Shown here one piece after another: positions 5,993 through 6,866 of a stretch of 6,866 nucleotides of DNA. Source of the stretch: Acidobacteriota bacterium (GTDB lineage: Bacteria > Acidobacteriota > Terriglobia > UBA7540); assembly GCA_021789565.1 (NCBI GenBank), contig JAJYJL010000439.1:1-6866 (forward strand). Direction: 5' to 3'. The stretch's first letter is position 1, and every line of letters starts with the position of its first letter. A program made the position numbers and the translations under genes. The notes beneath the pieces are model-generated. The model was not told the DNA's origin, searched no databases, and saw only the letters and a program-made list of their open reading frames with translations.

Positions 5993-6622
5993 CTACCTTC
6001 CGCCCGCCGGCGGCAGCGACACCATCGTCGGTTTCACGCCAGCGGCCGGCGCCGCCTTTTCCGGGGGAACGTAGGCACAGTCGAGGTTGAACTTGAAGTT
6101 GGTGCGGCCATTCTGGTTGTCCTGGTAATACTGCCTCAGCTTGACATCGCCGAACCAGGGCGATTTGATCAGCGCCTTAATAAACTGTGCAATCGCCGGA
6201 ACCTGACTCGCCTCCCCGCGGATGTGCAATACGTTCCCCTCGGGAGTCACCTGCAAAAGATAAAGGTTGCGTGCCTGGTCCACTGTTTCCCCCAATCCTT
6301 CCATCAAGTCCGCCGGACCCTGGCGCTTCGTCTGTAGCTTTTGGATTGTCTGAACGCGTTCTTCAAGGGTCTTGAGCTGCCTCTGATATTCCTGGTTATG
6401 GGCCCGCACAGAGGCCAGTTCCTTCTGCCGGATCTGTTCTCGCTGGAGCGTCGCCTGTGCCTGGCTGATTTGTCGGCTCCAGTAATAGTAAACAAAGCCG
6501 ACTGCGCTCATTGACACAGCCAGTGCAACCACGAAGACAAGGACCCGGCGGGCCGATGCGGAGGAACCCACGGCAAGCATCCGTTCCGGCCCGTCCTGTC
6601 CGAGAAGGTTGATTTTCATCAT
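5993..6622 (-). CDS. pilN: Type IV pilus inner-membrane protein PilN
   Basis: PilN anchors cytoplasmic PilM to the inner membrane through its N-terminal peptide and pairs with PilO in the periplasm. It is 209 aa from this start. Residues 3-7 (KINLL) are the PilM-binding motif of the family. A membrane helix spans ~27-48 (VLVFVVALAVSMSAVGFVYY). A long coiled coil follows (~50-98, QATLQREQIRQKELAS and on). A ferredoxin-like domain (~115-185) includes LYLLQVTPEGNVLHIRGEA and the helix VPAIAQFIKALIKSPWF. The protein ends in a Pro/Ala/Gly-rich tail (~186-209). The open frame extends 14 codons upstream, but the KINLL motif and the ATGA overlap with the pilM stop favour the ATG at 6622; the adjacent ATG at 6619 is equally possible. 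The best Shine-Dalgarno site, GAGGAG (6635-6640), is 12 bases away, a long spacing, so coupling to pilM translation is likely important. Confidence 0.93.
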   Translation of the reverse strand: MMKINLLGQDGPERMLAVGSSASARRVLVFVVALAVSMSAVGFVYYYWSRQISQAQATLQREQIRQKELASVRAHNQEYQRQLKTLEERVQTIQKLQTKRQGPADLMEGLGETVDQARNLYLLQVTPEGNVLHIRGEASQVPAIAQFIKALIKSPWFGDVKLRQYYQDNQNGRTNFKFNLDCAYVPPEKAAPAAGVKPTMVSLPPAGGR

Positions 6623-6866
6623 GGCGTGTCGAAACTCCTCAGGGCCAGCCCCATCGCAACGCACACGAGGGGGGACACTCCTGCCACATAATCCACGTCA
6701 AACCGCGCCGGGTTGATATTCACCTTGCGAAAGGGGTCCATCATTTCAACCGGAACATTAAACTCTTCCTTTAACAGTTCCAGGAGCCCCCCCACTTTCG
6801 CCGTGCCCCCGGCAAGGTAAATCGCCTGGATGTCCTCCGGCGAGGTCGTCTGCCGGAAAAAATCAA
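6619..6866 (-). CDS. pilM: Type IV pilus assembly protein PilM, actin-like ATPase (C-terminal 81 residues only)
   Basis: PilM is a cytoplasmic actin-like (FtsA-like) nucleotide-binding protein that binds the PilN N-terminus and connects the alignment complex to the pilus motor. Only the last 81 codons are inside the window; the 5' part lies beyond base 6866. The visible piece includes IYLAGGTAKVGGLLELLKEE, the Gly-rich adenosine-binding segment and following helix of actin-like ATPases. Next come VPVEMMDPFRKV and the typical PilM ending, in which VAGVSPLVCVAMGLALR is followed by a short tail SFDTP. The stop TGA (6621-6619) overlaps the pilN ATG at 6622 in an ATGA arrangement. The segment has a run of seven Gs on its coding strand (6793-6787, in the Val-Gly-Gly codons) and a run of six Cs (6674-6669). 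Confidence 0.9.
   Translation of the reverse strand, partial: DFFRQTTSPEDIQAIYLAGGTAKVGGLLELLKEEFNVPVEMMDPFRKVNINPARFDVDYVAGVSPLVCVAMGLALRSFDTP

Noticed and set aside
6623..6664. Upstream extension of pilN by 14 codons
   Set aside because: It would overlap pilM by 46 bases and puts residues ahead of the KINLL motif that normally begins PilN; the ATGA start at 6622 fits better.
1..6866. Mobile element, CRISPR array, tRNA/rRNA or a novel defence-type cassette
   Set aside because: Every gene is a recognisable pilus or housekeeping gene, there are no terminal repeats or spaced repeat arrays, and no structured RNA gene was seen.

Overview
All the genes in this window lie on the minus strand, so the biological reading order runs from base 6866 down to base 1. 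That order is pilM (3' end only), pilN, pilO, pilP, pilQ, an aminopeptidase P-type (M24B) metallopeptidase, accB, and accC (5' part only). Nearly every base is coding. The only non-coding gaps worth describing are the ~96 bases between pilQ and the peptidase and the ~70 bases between accB and accC.

Organism: a Gram-negative (diderm) bacterium, because there is an outer-membrane secretin (PilQ) with its alignment complex (PilM/N/O/P). The sequence looks moderately GC-rich by eye. A pil block joined to a peptidase-accB-accC block resembles, from memory, Acidobacteriota, and more loosely Geobacter-like Desulfobacterota, where pilMNOPQ and pepQ-efp-accB-accC sit near each other. I favour Acidobacteriota, but this is an inference, not a demonstrated placement.

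Region 2671-6866 is the type IV pilus alignment operon. PilM is the cytoplasmic actin-like protein. PilN and PilO are single-pass inner-membrane proteins with a coiled coil and a periplasmic ferredoxin-like domain. PilP links them to the secretin, and PilQ forms the outer-membrane pore for the pilus fibre. The genes are tightly packed: pilM/pilN and pilP/pilQ overlap by ATGA, and pilN/pilO and pilO/pilP are separated by 14-15 bases carrying Shine-Dalgarno sites. This points to one co-translated unit with matched stoichiometry.

Region 1-2574 is a housekeeping block. The peptidase is followed by accB (biotin carboxyl carrier protein) and accC (biotin carboxylase), which together perform the first half-reaction of acetyl-CoA carboxylase for fatty-acid synthesis. 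In many bacteria an elongation factor P gene (efp) lies between the peptidase and accB. Here it is absent and the two genes almost touch.

The two blocks are separated by an 11-bp hairpin with a UUG-containing tetraloop and a U-rich tail (2588-2613). It could be an intrinsic terminator, or a structure hiding the peptidase ribosome binding site. I see no mobile element, CRISPR array, RNA gene or unknown defence-like system. The second-look items are mostly regulatory structures in the two gaps and residue-level oddities in otherwise recognisable proteins.
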